From the NCBI RefSeq assembly GCF_025264685.1, contig NZ_CP073721.1, forward strand, positions 2,161,001 to 2,225,000: a stretch of 64,000 nucleotides of DNA, written 5' to 3'. Shown here piece by piece: positions 27,063 to 35,378 of this stretch. Both the position numbers and the translations under genes were made by a program. The notes under the pieces were generated by a model that had not been told where the DNA came from, searched no databases, and was given only the letters and a program-made list of their open reading frames with translations. Each line of letters begins with the position of its first letter. Positions within the stretch are counted from its first letter, which is position 1. The stretch is from Dactylosporangium roseum (GTDB lineage Bacteria > Actinomycetota > Actinomycetes > Mycobacteriales > Micromonosporaceae).

Positions 27063-27215
27063 GCCCAGTCAGCGCGTGGCGACCGGGAACGCCACGGCGG
27101 ACACCGCGTCCGGCGGGCCGCCGGCCGGTCCGGACCTGCCGTAGCGGCCGCCGCCGCGAGCATCACGACCGCGAGCAGTGCGACACCGGATGCCGGCCGC
27201 GCGCCGGACGGCGCC

Positions 27216-28046
27216 TCAGCCGCCCTCGGTCGCGGTGACTCCGGTGCTGCACGGCGTGCCGGGCTCCAGGGTCGCGGTCTGCCGGTACCGCTCGACGAAG
27301 TCGTCGATGCGTCTGTCGTCCACAGAGGACACCTGGAGCTGGTACCCCCACGCCTGCAACGACACCTTGGCGAGTTGGCCCGGGTAGGGACTGAGGAGCA
27401 GGTAGTCGTTGCCCCGCACCCGCGTGGCGAGCTTCTCCACGTCGGACGACGGCAGGCCCGGCTGGTAGGTGATCCAGACGGCGCCGTGCTCGAGGCTGTG
27501 CACCGCGTTGCCGTTGTCGATCGGCGCGGTGTAGACGTCACCCTTACACTGCTGCCACACCGGATGGTGCGGGCCGCCGGCCGGCGGGGTCATCGGATAG
27601 GTGATGTCCTCCTCCTGCGGCCGGTGGTCGCGGGAGAGCCAGTCCGGGTGGTCCTTGCGGTAGTCGACGAGCCCCGGGATCGAGCTGGAGCCGGGCAGCG
27701 GCGTGTCGTCGTCACGGAGGAACCAGAAGACACCGACGATCCCGGCGACGCAGAGCAGCGCGAGCACACCGACGATGCTGACGAGTGCGACGACGAGCCC
27801 GCGGTTGCCCTGCTTCGGCGGCTGGGCCCCGGGCGCCGCATACCCGGGCGGCTGGAGTCCCACCGGCTGGAATCCCGGTGGCTGGAATCCCGGTGGCTGG
27901 AGTCCGGGCGGTTGGAGTCCCGCCGGCTGGGACCCGGGCGCCCCATACCCCGGCGGCTGCGGCCCGGGCGGCGGGAACCCTTGCGGTGCGGGCGGGGGCG
28001 GCGGGAACTGCGGATTCGGTTCCTGCGGCGGATACGGGCCCGTCAT
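27216..28046 (-). CDS. DUF3105 membrane protein with proline-rich N-terminus
   Basis: Predicted 276-residue membrane-anchored protein. Residues 1-80 are a cytoplasmic proline/glutamine-rich region with a 5-residue repeat (LQPPG, FQPPG; 15-bp units). One membrane helix follows (LVVALVSIVGVLALLCVAGIVGVFWFL), then an extracytoplasmic DUF3105 domain with HHPVWQQCKGDVYTAP and HSLEHGAVWITYQPG. The family's role is unknown; DUF3105 genes often sit beside DUF305 genes, and only a doubtful DUF305-like trace follows here. ATG 28046 has TAGGG upstream. It is divergent from the zinc-ribbon gene, with a cluster of inverted repeats between them. Confidence 0.85.
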   Translation of the reverse strand: MTGPYPPQEPNPQFPPPPPAPQGFPPPGPQPPGYGAPGSQPAGLQPPGLQPPGFQPPGFQPVGLQPPGYAAPGAQPPKQGNRGLVVALVSIVGVLALLCVAGIVGVFWFLRDDDTPLPGSSSIPGLVDYRKDHPDWLSRDHRPQEEDITYPMTPPAGGPHHPVWQQCKGDVYTAPIDNGNAVHSLEHGAVWITYQPGLPSSDVEKLATRVRGNDYLLLSPYPGQLAKVSLQAWGYQLQVSSVDDRRIDDFVERYRQTATLEPGTPCSTGVTATEGG

Positions 28047-28080
28047 GTGCCCGACCCTACCGGAATGTGAGGGATGCGGC

Positions 28081-28173
28081 TGCCGGGTGGGTTCCGGCAG
28101 GCCCGAGCCACCCGGCACAAAAGCCACCCCGGCACAAATGCCGGGGTGGCTCAAACCTGCCGGGGTGGCTCGG
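28081..28173. repeat. Nested inverted repeats in a divergent promoter region
   Basis: AGCCACCCCGGCA (28122-28134) pairs with TGCCGGGGTGGCT (28139-28151) around CAAA. An outer pair, CCGAGCCACCCGGCA (28103-28117) and TGCCGGGGTGGCTCGG (28158-28173), encloses it. A further TGCCGGGTGG (28081-28090) can pair with 28108-28117. Five related 10-13-base words alternate in orientation over 93 bases between the DUF3105 and zinc-ribbon genes. It may be a regulator-binding cluster or an expanded hairpin; no terminator role is expected at a divergent site. Confidence 0.8.
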
Positions 28174-28304
28174 CCGGATCGGCTCGCCGCGCAGGGCGCC
28201 GCGGACCGAGCTGTACCGGACGTCGCTGGGCCGTCGTCCCCGGCGTTCAGCGCCGGAGCGCGAGCCGGAGAGCGTTGTCGATGGCCCTGCGGTAGGGTCG
28301 CCGC

Positions 28305-28913
28305 ATGCCTGCCGAGTGCGCGATCGACGACTGCGGGGTGCTGGCGATCGGGCGCTGCCGGGAGTGCGGCCGCGCCTTCTGCATGTCACACCAGGCACAC
28401 AACGAGGTCACCGGCGAGGGGTATCCGGCGCTGTGCCTGCCGTGCCTCGCCCGGCGGCGGCAGGTGCCGGTGGCCGCCGCGCCGGTCGACCAGGACCGGC
28501 AGTGGCTCGCCTCCGGGCAGGCCGTCCTGGACCTCTACGCCGCCGGGATCGCGCCGCTGCCGATCGTCGAGCAGCGCGTCCGCTGGGTGCCGCAGCGGTT
28601 CGGCCGGCAGCGGCAGGAGATCGACGAGGTCGAGGTCGGCGGACTGTGGGTGGTCGGGAAGTTCGCCTGGACCGAGATGCAGGAGATCCCGGAGACGCGC
28701 GACTGGACGACCGGACTGCTGGCCCACCCCGGCGGCGGCTATCCGGTGTCGATGGTGGCGCGGGCCGTCACCCGCTGCCGAGTGAGCGACGGCATCGCCA
28801 CGCTGGTGCGCGACGCGCCCTACGGCGATAGCTGGACACAGCTCGAGCGCAAGGAGATCCCGCGCATCGCCAAAGCGGTGCGGGACCTCATCGGGGCTCG
28901 CCGAGCTTCCTGA
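28305..28913 (+). CDS. Zinc-ribbon-like hypothetical protein
   Basis: Predicted 202-residue protein whose first 50 residues form a Cys/His zinc-binding module: CAIDDCGVLAIGRCRECGRAFCMSHQ, then LCLPCLARR. The pattern resembles B-box or AN1-type fingers. The rest is soluble and mixed alpha/beta, with no recognised catalytic motif (VEVGGLWVVGKFAWTE, GGGYPVSMVARAVTR). ATG 28305 is the natural start. The 3' end overlaps the 3' end of the convergent murL gene by 26 bases. I do not recognise the C-terminal domain. Confidence 0.75.
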   Translation: MPAECAIDDCGVLAIGRCRECGRAFCMSHQAHNEVTGEGYPALCLPCLARRRQVPVAAAPVDQDRQWLASGQAVLDLYAAGIAPLPIVEQRVRWVPQRFGRQRQEIDEVEVGGLWVVGKFAWTEMQEIPETRDWTTGLLAHPGGGYPVSMVARAVTRCRVSDGIATLVRDAPYGDSWTQLERKEIPRIAKAVRDLIGARRAS

Positions 28914-30219
28914 GCGCGTCCAGGTATCTCGCCGGCACCAGGTTGGGCGCGTCGCCCCGGAAGGCGGCGTCGACCTCGGCGTCGTCCGCCAGCCGGCCCG
29001 AGGTCGCGACCACCTCGTCGGCCAGCGCGCGCACGATCGGGGCGTCGCGCCAGTCCGGGTGCTCGGCCAGCAGACGGAGCGCGACCAGTGACTCCTCGAT
29101 CTCGCCCACGCACTCGAAGGGCTTGTGGGCCGTCAGGCCCATCAGCTCGCGGTACCCCTCGAGCTGGGAGAGATCCGTGAAGATGTCGGTGCCGAAGATA
29201 CCCACCAGGCGCTCCCGGCCGGTGAACGGGGCGAGCGCCAGGAACACGAACCGGCACTTCGGGCAGTGGCCGCACCAGCGCTCGCTCGCGTCGCGTTGCT
29301 TGAAGGCCGCGTTGCAGCTCGTGACGACCGCGTCATAGGTGGTGAACTTCGCGAACAGCGCGGCGATGTGCAGCTCGGACAGGCCGCGCAGCAGCGAGAA
29401 ATACGCCTCCTGGAGGCCGGCGTGGGCGAGCAGCGCGTCGCGGAGGTGCGCCTCCGCGGGCAGCCCCTTGGACCACTGGTGGTTGATGTCCCGGCCGAGC
29501 CAGCCGAGGTTGGGCACCGAGGCCGAGCTCTCGTTCGACATGACGACCGGGCCGAGGCCGTGCATCAGCGAGGTGGCGACGGCGATCAGCGAGTTGATCG
29601 CGGTGACCGGGATGTGGCCGTTGTACGCCCCTGCCGCGTTGAGCTCGCGCATCCGCGGGTCGAGCGTGCGCCGGACGGTGCGGACCGGCTGCGGCGAGAC
29701 CGCCATGACGCCGCGGATGATCGCGTTGGGGTTGATGGCGAAGAGCACGGGGTCGAGCCCGCCGTACTGCAACGCCTCCATGCTGACGATCGAGTCCTTG
29801 CCGCCGCCGACCGCCGACAGCGGCGGGCCCGACGGCTCGTGGATCTCGGCCGGCGGCTCCGCGAAGGGGCCCGGCACGATCGGCAGGTCGAGGACGTGGG
29901 GAAGGTCGTTGCGATAGGCGAACTCGCCGAGCCCTTCGCGGAAGAGCGCCGTCACCCAGGGCAGCGCCTTCTCGGCGAGGGGGAAGCCCAGCTCGACCCG
30001 GCGCGGCGCGGCGATCTTGTAGTAGGAGGTCGACGCGGCGACGTGGAGCAGGTCGAGCACCCGGTCGAGGGCCGGGTGGATCACGGACGGCGGACCGAAG
30101 TCGACCGTCTCCGTGAGCACGAGGTTACCGAGCGCGTAGTGGAAGCGGGCCGTGCCCGTCGCCGGGTCGAACTCCCGGCCCGGAAAGCGCAGTGCCTCGA
30201 TCTGCTCCCGCCCGTTCAC
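28888..30219 (-). CDS. murL: UDP-MurNAc-L-Ala-L-Glu epimerase
   Basis: Predicted 443-residue cytoplasmic enzyme matching MurL, which epimerises the terminal L-Glu of UDP-MurNAc-L-Ala-L-Glu to D-Glu with ATP and so replaces glutamate racemase (MurI) in some bacteria, including Micromonosporaceae and xanthomonads. Landmarks are the PP-loop-like SAVGGGKDSIVSMEAL, LFAINPNAIIRG, VPVTAINSLIAVATSL, SNESSASVPNLGW and the Cys-rich WCGHCPKCRFVFLAL. Length fits the family. The partner ligase MurD2 is not in the window. ATG 30219 is used. If the genome lacks murI, this gene would be essential for peptidoglycan. Confidence 0.82.
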   Translation of the reverse strand: MNGREQIEALRFPGREFDPATGTARFHYALGNLVLTETVDFGPPSVIHPALDRVLDLLHVAASTSYYKIAAPRRVELGFPLAEKALPWVTALFREGLGEFAYRNDLPHVLDLPIVPGPFAEPPAEIHEPSGPPLSAVGGGKDSIVSMEALQYGGLDPVLFAINPNAIIRGVMAVSPQPVRTVRRTLDPRMRELNAAGAYNGHIPVTAINSLIAVATSLMHGLGPVVMSNESSASVPNLGWLGRDINHQWSKGLPAEAHLRDALLAHAGLQEAYFSLLRGLSELHIAALFAKFTTYDAVVTSCNAAFKQRDASERWCGHCPKCRFVFLALAPFTGRERLVGIFGTDIFTDLSQLEGYRELMGLTAHKPFECVGEIEESLVALRLLAEHPDWRDAPIVRALADEVVATSGRLADDAEVDAAFRGDAPNLVPARYLDALRKLGEPR

Positions 30220-30411
30220 CTGTGCAGCCTCCAGTGTCTCGACCGATCGCCACTCGACCGATCGCCAATGGTAGCCGCCGCCGGAACGCGGCCAGCACCT
30301 TCGTCATCGGCGCGACACAGGAGGGGTCCGGAGGGGCCGCACACGGCGGGTCTGCCACGTCAGGGGAGCGCGGCCGTGCCACGCTCCCGGGGGCGTCGAT
30401 GCCGGTGCGGC

Positions 30412-30807
30412 TCACACCGGCAGCAGCGACGAGTCCGACTCGGTGAGGGTCACGACGTCGCTCGGCAGCGGCTGGTAGATCCGCCGCAGGAGGGCCGGGT
30501 CGCAGACGCTCGCCACGGTGGCGAACACCGCCCGGGCGACGCGCTCGGCGTCGGCCGGCGACACCTTCGCCCGCGCGGCCACGTCAGCCCGGAAGTCCAG
30601 GTGGACCTCCTGGTCGTACAGGTGCTGATAGGACCAGAGCGGCTCGGCCAGCGTCGGCGGCAGCTCCGCGGCCAGGTGGTGCACCCAGCCGTCCGGCAGC
30701 CGGTTCGCCAGGGCGTGCAGCACTCCGCGCACCGCGCGGCGGGCGTCTTCGGCGCCAGGGAGTCCGGTCTTCTCGCGTACCTCCGCGATGAACACGTCTT
30801 CGTACAT
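30412..30807 (-). CDS. DUF2267 protein
   Basis: Predicted 131-residue helical protein with the DUF2267 pattern: FIAEVREKTGLPGAEDARRAVRGVLHALANRL, then LPDGWVHHLAAELPPTLAEPLW and ADAERVARAVFATVASVCDP. The family is common in actinomycetes next to Hsp20 and other stress genes, as here, where it is divergent from hsp20; its molecular role is unknown. ATG 30807 is used. The 192 bases between its stop and murL contain nothing I recognise. Confidence 0.85.
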   Translation of the reverse strand: MYEDVFIAEVREKTGLPGAEDARRAVRGVLHALANRLPDGWVHHLAAELPPTLAEPLWSYQHLYDQEVHLDFRADVAARAKVSPADAERVARAVFATVASVCDPALLRRIYQPLPSDVVTLTESDSSLLPV

Positions 30808-30996
30808 GCCGCGAACGCTGCCGGGCGCGTAGGTGAGCGGCCATCACTCGCGCAGGACGGGCGGCACCGCCCGGCCCGGCCCGGCCGCCGGTCATCCGGT
30901 CCGGGTGGCACCGTGTCACCCGCACTCCTTCCAGCATGGCTGCGTACACCGATCGTTCCGCGGCTCCATCGCTGCCCCACCGTTGGGAGACGCACG

Positions 30997-31758
30997 ATGA
31001 CACTCTTGGTCAGCCGCCCCCGCCGCCCGCTCGGCGTGTTCCCGTCCCTGACCACCCCCGGGTACGGCACCGGGTTCGGCGCGGGACTCGGCATCTCGGG
31101 CACCGGTCAGGTCCCGGTCGACATCGAGGAGACCGAGGACGCGTTCCTGATCGACCTGGACCTGCCGAACGTGCGAGCCGACGACCTGCGGATCGAGCTG
31201 CGGGACAACGAGATCCGGGTCTTCGGCAAGCACGCCGAGAAGCCCCGCACCGGGACGCTGCGCCACCACGCGCGCCGCACCGGCGAGTTCGAGTTCCTCA
31301 TCGCGCTGCCCGGCGACGTGGACCCGGACGGGGTCGACGCCGAGCTGGACAACGGCGTGCTGTCGATCCGGGCGCCGAAGGTCCATGAGGCCCTGGCGCG
31401 GCGGATCGAGGTGCACCAGCGCAAGACGATCAGCGGCGATCCGTCGGCCCGGCCCGCCGGCTCCCCGGTGCAGCCGAGCAGCCAGCCGGGCGGGCAAGCG
31501 GGCGGTCAGGCAGGTGGGCAAGCGGGCGGTCAGGCAGGTGGTCAGGCAGGTGGTCAGGCAGGTGGTCAGGCGGGTGGTCAGGCGGGTGGGCTGGGCGGCT
31601 CCGGCTCCGGTGCTCCCGGTGGGGCGAGCACCCCGGCGGCGCAGGCGAAGCAGATGAAAGAGGGCCAGTCCCGGCCCGGCTCCGCGGGATGGCAGATCGG
31701 CTCCAGCGGCACCGGCAGCAGCGGTACCGGGCAGGTCGGCCGCAGCTCCATGGCGTGA
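30997..31758 (+). CDS. Hsp20-family small heat-shock protein with Gly-Gln repeat tail
   Basis: Predicted 253-residue chaperone. The alpha-crystallin domain spans about residues 40-140: VPVDIEETEDAFLIDLDLP, ADDLRIELRDNEIRVFG, GEFEFLIALPGDVDPDGVDAEL and the hallmark LDNGVLSIRAPK. Small Hsps hold unfolding proteins without ATP. Residues 164-198 are a perfect-looking Gly-Gly-Gln-Ala repeat from a 12-bp tandem array, followed by another Gly/Ser tail, far longer than usual. ATG 30997 has GGGAG seven bases upstream. It heads a forward cluster with dnaJ, cbpM and hdeD. Confidence 0.9.
   Translation: MTLLVSRPRRPLGVFPSLTTPGYGTGFGAGLGISGTGQVPVDIEETEDAFLIDLDLPNVRADDLRIELRDNEIRVFGKHAEKPRTGTLRHHARRTGEFEFLIALPGDVDPDGVDAELDNGVLSIRAPKVHEALARRIEVHQRKTISGDPSARPAGSPVQPSSQPGGQAGGQAGGQAGGQAGGQAGGQAGGQAGGQAGGLGGSGSGAPGGASTPAAQAKQMKEGQSRPGSAGWQIGSSGTGSSGTGQVGRSSMA
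31489..31590 (+). repeat. 12-bp tandem array in the hsp20 3' region
   Basis: About eight units of the GGTCAGGCAGGT type (some GGGCAAGCGGGC) run in frame, giving a Gly-Gly-Gln-Ala repeat. The near identity of adjacent units points to recent expansion, so copy number may vary between strains. Confidence 0.85.
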
Positions 31759-31881
31759 GGCCGCCATCTGCCGGGCGCACACGGGCACGTGACTTCGGTG
31801 CTCGACTGTGTGCACGACCGCCGGGTGACTGCCGGTGCCCGGACACGGACGGTGTCGGACACGTGCGGCGGGAGGTCGCAG

Positions 31882-32826
31882 ATGCCGGTTGAGATCCGTG
31901 ACTACTACGCAGTCCTCGGTGTCCGCCGCGACGCGAACGCCGAGGAGATCCAGCGCGCATACCGGACCCTGGCCCGTCGCCACCACCCCGACGTCAACCG
32001 GGAGCCGGGTGCCGAGGAGCGGTTCAAGGAGATCAGCGAGGCGTACCACGTCCTGTCGAACCCGCGCAGCCGCCGCAAGTACGACCGGTTCGGCGCCGGG
32101 TGGCGGCAGGCGCCCGACGACGCCGGCTCACGCGGCACCGGGCGGCGGCAGGCACCGCCGCCCAGGTCCACAGTGGACATCGATCTGGAGGATCTGCTCG
32201 GCAGCCTGTTCGGCGGGCGGTTCGGGGGCGGCTTCCGCGGCTACCAGAGCGGCGGGCTCGGCTCCACGCCGGTGCCGGGCGCGGACACCCAGGCGGAACT
32301 GACGATCAGCGTCGAGGACGCGTACCTCGGCGGTCGGCGCCGGATCACGATGCCGGGCCCGGCCGGGCGGCCACGGCAGTACGGCGTGGACATCCCGGCC
32401 GGCGTCGTCGAAGGCCAGCGGATTCGGCTGGCCGGGCAGGGTGCGGCCGGGGCGCGGGGCGGCCGCCCCGGCGATCTGTACCTGGTGGTGCACCTGGCGC
32501 CGCACCCGCGGTACAAGGTGGAAGGGCGTGACGTGATGGTGGATCTGCCGGTGAGCCCGTGGGAGGCGGCTCTTGGCGCGGTGGTTCCGGTCGGTACGCC
32601 GGGCGGCGACGTCCGCCTGGAGGTACCGACCGGGTCGTCGTCCGGGAGGAGGCTGCGGCTGCGCGGGCAAGGCGTGCCGAACCCGCGAGGCACCCCCGGC
32701 GACCTGTTCGCCGAGGTACGGATCGTGGTGCCGGGCAGCCTGTCCCGGCGGGAGCGGCAGCTCTTCGAGGAACTGGCCGCCGAGTCGACCTTCGACCCAC
32801 GCGAGGCGGGACGGGGTGCGCCATGA
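31882..32826 (+). CDS. DnaJ/CbpA-type co-chaperone
   Basis: Predicted 314-residue class II J-protein. The J domain (residues 1-70) includes RDYYAVLGVRRDANAEEIQ and the HPD motif (ARRHHPDVNREPG). A Gly/Phe-rich linker (LFGGRFGGGFRGYQ) follows, then two C-terminal beta-sandwich domains (AELTISVEDAYLGG, VDIPAGVVEGQRIRLAGQG, VEVPTGSSS-like LEVPTG, RLRGQGVPN). There is no zinc-finger domain, so it is CbpA-like rather than DnaJ proper. It would stimulate DnaK. ATG 31882 has GGGAGG upstream. The stop overlaps the start of the next gene (ATGA). Confidence 0.92.
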   Translation: MPVEIRDYYAVLGVRRDANAEEIQRAYRTLARRHHPDVNREPGAEERFKEISEAYHVLSNPRSRRKYDRFGAGWRQAPDDAGSRGTGRRQAPPPRSTVDIDLEDLLGSLFGGRFGGGFRGYQSGGLGSTPVPGADTQAELTISVEDAYLGGRRRITMPGPAGRPRQYGVDIPAGVVEGQRIRLAGQGAAGARGGRPGDLYLVVHLAPHPRYKVEGRDVMVDLPVSPWEAALGAVVPVGTPGGDVRLEVPTGSSSGRRLRLRGQGVPNPRGTPGDLFAEVRIVVPGSLSRRERQLFEELAAESTFDPREAGRGAP

Positions 32827-33104
32827 CCTATGCGCTCGCGCCGCTGCCGTACCTCTCCCTTGAACGTTTCGCCGAGATGGCCGGCCTGCACCCGGAGATG
32901 GTGCACCGGCTGGTCGCGCTCGGCCTGGTGGAGCCCGCCGTGGACGTGCACGGTGAGCAGTGGTTCACGGTGACCCAGTTGACGACCGTGGCCCGCGTCC
33001 GGCGCCTCCACGCCGGGCTCCCCCTCAACTACGCCGCCGTGGGCGTGGTGCTCGACCTGCTCGACCGCATCGACGAGCTGGAGGACCGCCTGCGGCGGTC
33101 GTGA
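32823..33104 (+). CDS. Chaperone modulator CbpM-like / MerR-type protein
   Basis: Predicted 93-residue helical protein, read from ATG 32823 overlapping the dnaJ stop. YLSLERFAEMAGLHPEMVHRLVALGLVEP is the winged-helix N-terminus of the CbpM/MerR-like group and GEQWFTVTQLTTVARVRRLHAGLPLNYAAVGVVLDLLDRIDELE the C-terminal helical part. In enteric bacteria CbpM binds CbpA and blocks its J domain; the translational coupling to a CbpA-like gene supports the same role here. A HspR-like DNA-binding role is the alternative. Confidence 0.85.
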   Translation: MTYALAPLPYLSLERFAEMAGLHPEMVHRLVALGLVEPAVDVHGEQWFTVTQLTTVARVRRLHAGLPLNYAAVGVVLDLLDRIDELEDRLRRS

Positions 33105-33150
33105 GCGGTCCTTCGGCGTTCTGACTTTCTCATCCGGCAAGGAGGACGTG

Positions 33151-33726
33151 ATGCTGAGAAGAGAAGCGTGGTTGCTGGGTATCCGCGGGGTGCTCGCCAT
33201 CGTGTTCGGCATCCTCGCGGTGGTGTGGCCCGGGGTCACGGTCATCGCGCTGGCCCTGCTGTTCGGCGTCTTCGCGATCGTCACCGGCGTCGAGCAGTTG
33301 GTGCACGCGATGCGCCCCGCGACCGGCCCGTCGAACCCGGTGACCGGCTTCGCCGACGGCAAGGGGCCGCGGATCGCCCGGGCGGTCGCCGGGGTCGTGG
33401 GCATCGTCGTCGGGATCATGGCGATCGTGTGGCCGGGCATCACCGCGGTGGCGCTGGCCATCCTGGTCGGTGTCTGGGCGGTACTGATCGGCCTGTCCGA
33501 CCTGTGGCTGGCGACCCGCCAGCACGGGGGCTGGTCGCTGGCCCTCATCGGCGCGATCGCCATCGTCGCCGGCCTGTTCATCATGGTGCGCCCCACGGCC
33601 GGCGCGCTGGCCATCGCGTGGGCGATCGGCGTCTACGCCATCATCAGCGGTATCCTGCTCCTGGTGGCCGCCTACCAGCTATCCCACCAGGGCTCCGGCC
33701 GTGGCCGGATGGCCGCCGCGCACTGA
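33151..33726 (+). CDS. HdeD/DUF308 membrane protein
   Basis: Predicted 191-residue inner-membrane protein with six short helices in three repeats of the HdeD pattern (GIRGVLAIVFGILAVVWPG, GVVGIVVGIMAIVWPG, LIGAIAIVAGLFIMVRP). The repeated VWPG/VRPT turn is characteristic. HdeD affects acid resistance in E. coli; in actinomycetes the role is unknown. ATG 33151 is preferred to GTG 33148 because AAGGAGG is then seven bases away. It closes the stress cluster that begins with hsp20. Confidence 0.9.
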   Translation: MLRREAWLLGIRGVLAIVFGILAVVWPGVTVIALALLFGVFAIVTGVEQLVHAMRPATGPSNPVTGFADGKGPRIARAVAGVVGIVVGIMAIVWPGITAVALAILVGVWAVLIGLSDLWLATRQHGGWSLALIGAIAIVAGLFIMVRPTAGALAIAWAIGVYAIISGILLLVAAYQLSHQGSGRGRMAAAH

Positions 33727-33960
33727 GAAAGCGCGGCTCGGGGCACCCCGGTCTCGTGGGAGACGTGGGCGTGGACGATGCGCCAGCCGGCGGGGCGACG
33801 GACCAGGTCTGGGACTGCCGCCCCGTCCGGTCCTCCCGTTCGGGGTGGTCGGCCCTCGTTGCGACGGCGGTGAGACGGTCGCCAGGGCGATGCGGCACTT
33901 GCCGGTCGCGAGCCGTCGGATCGTGGTGCGCACCGGCCGGCGGCCGTCGAATTCCATGAC
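33722..33960 (-). pseudogene. SnoaL/NTF2-like gene remnant
   Basis: The reverse strand at 33722-33806 reads DLVRRPAGWRIVHAHVSHE, the conserved C-terminal strand of SnoaL-like (NTF2 fold) proteins. Upstream, in a different frame, is FDGRRPVRTTIRRLATG, which may be an earlier strand. No complete frame connects them and the N-terminal half is missing. The rest of the 349-base gap between hdeD and the TM2 gene shows nothing else. Confidence 0.4.
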
Positions 33961-34075
33961 CTTCATCCGGTCGCACCGGCCCGGCCGCGCTCAACGTCAT
34001 CGACGTCACACGGATGGCCGAGACTGGCCATACCGGGGGCAGAAAGTGTCGGACCGGGGCGGTAGCCTGCTGGAC

Positions 34076-34702
34076 ATGACGCAGCCACCGTATGGATCTG
34101 AGCCATACTCATCGAATCCGTATGGCCAGCCAAGTCCGTACGAGCAGCCGTCGCCGTATGGACAGCCGTCGCCATATGCGCAACCGCAATACGGGCAACC
34201 CGCGTTACCGTCGACCCAGCCTCCAATGTCGGCGCCGCCCTCGTCGGCCCCGCCGGGCTCGGGCGTACCGTATTCGCCGGCCTACCAGGTCCCGGTCTCC
34301 GGCGTGCCGACCTCGGGCGGCTACGACCCGTATGGGCAGGCCGCCTACGCGCAGCCGGCCTACGGCGTGCCCGTCGCGGTGGGCGCACCGGCGTACGACC
34401 CGGTGACCGGCCAGCCGTATTCGGACAAGAACAAGCTCGTCGCCGGCCTCCTCCAGTTGCTGCCGAGTCTGTTCTTCCTCCTGGGCGGCATCGGCCGGCT
34501 CTACGCTGGCAACATCGCGCTCGGCGTGACCCAGTTGGTCCTCAGCGTGGTCGTCGGCTGGGTCGCCTTCGTGTGCGGCTTCTTCCTGTTCATCCCGTTT
34601 CTCGTCTCCGGCGGCCTGTGGCTCTGGTTCGTCATCGACGGCATCATGATGCTCGCCGGCCGCCCGGTCGACGGCGAGGGCCGCCCGCTCCGCCCCAACT
34701 GA
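34076..34702 (+). CDS. TM2-domain membrane protein with Pro/Tyr-rich N-terminus
   Basis: Predicted 208-residue protein. Residues 1-115 are disordered and rich in Pro, Tyr, Gln and Ser, with repeated PYGQPSPY-like words. The C-terminal 90 residues form a TM2 domain: SDKNKLVAGLLQLLPSLFFL, the GRLYAGNIALGVTQL turn and VAFVCGFFLFIPFLVSGGLW. TM2 proteins are small two- to three-helix membrane proteins of uncertain role. ATG 34076 has no strong ribosome site; GGTAGCCT lies 12-15 bases upstream and may be the -10 of a leaderless transcript. Confidence 0.82.
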   Translation: MTQPPYGSEPYSSNPYGQPSPYEQPSPYGQPSPYAQPQYGQPALPSTQPPMSAPPSSAPPGSGVPYSPAYQVPVSGVPTSGGYDPYGQAAYAQPAYGVPVAVGAPAYDPVTGQPYSDKNKLVAGLLQLLPSLFFLLGGIGRLYAGNIALGVTQLVLSVVVGWVAFVCGFFLFIPFLVSGGLWLWFVIDGIMMLAGRPVDGEGRPLRPN

Positions 34703-34905
34703 TCCGTCGCCGGTCCTCGCCGGTCCTCGCGTTCAGCGGCCCCGTCGGCGGTGCGGCAGCATCTCCGGCGGGCCGAAGAGCCTGTGCCCGACCACGCGGC
34801 CCAGGTGGACGTGCTCCACCGGCCCGCCGGTCGGGGCAACGTTGCCGTCCGATCGCGGGGCCGCCGGAAGCCCACACCCCGGACAGTCCACGAGTCTTGG
34901 CCCGG

Positions 34906-35160
34906 ACCGACAATTCGGGCGCGTGGCTCGGAGGTGTTGCCGCCGGGATGCGCCGGCCGCCGCCGTTCAGCCGCCGTTCCGCCCGGGTCCATGATCATGG
35001 GAAAGATGTGGCTGCCCCGATAGCCGGATCTTTCCCATGATCATGGAGTTGCCCGGCCCGGAACGCGCCGTCCCGGGTCCAGTGGCGACGACGAGCGACC
35101 TGACACCACCCACGCGACTGTGCGTCACTATCCGTTGCGCAACATCAGGGTGTACGGATG
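34906..35160 (-). repeat. Mosaic intergenic element copy 2 (all three modules)
   Basis: The most complete copy, inverted relative to that at 3.1 kb. Module order on the forward strand: AATTCGGGCGCG module (34906-34988, with GCCGTTCCGCCCGG at its end), hairpin ATGATCATGGGAAAGAT (34991-35007) with its complement (35028-35044), then the outer-arm module (GCCCGGAACGCGCCG at about 35053, GTTGCGCAACATCAGGGTG near 35150). The hairpin loop is the reverse complement of that in copy 1. It lies between convergent genes (TM2 stop 34702, glcF stop 35379). Confidence 0.85.
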
Positions 35161-35271
35161 GCCGCACGGCTTACTTCGCGGCCTTGCGTCGGGGCGACCT
35201 GAAGCTTCTGGATCATGACTGTCCGTGCCCGCAGCTCCACGAACCGGCTCGACCTGGCGTCCATCCAGCGT

Positions 35272-35331
35272 CTGGCTCGACCTGGCTGGCTCGACCTGGC
35301 TGGCCCGACCTGGCCGGCCCGACCTGGCCGG
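35272..35331. repeat. 14-bp tandem repeat, four units
   Basis: CTGGCTCGACCTGG and three variants (last with CCGGCCC) follow head to tail 50 bases from the glcF stop. Non-coding; another case of a 14-bp unit. Confidence 0.85.
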
Positions 35332-35378
35332 GCGTGGCGGTGTGGAGAGAGAAGTCGTGGCAGGCGGGCCGTGGTGGC

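Noticed and set aside
27063..27215. Reverse hydrophobic stretch (SGVALLAVVMLAAAAATAG) just downstream of DUF3105, possibly a DUF305 signal-peptide relic
   Set aside because: DUF305 genes often follow DUF3105, but here only one hydrophobic segment exists with no start codon and no DUF305 motif; chance in GC-rich DNA is as likely.
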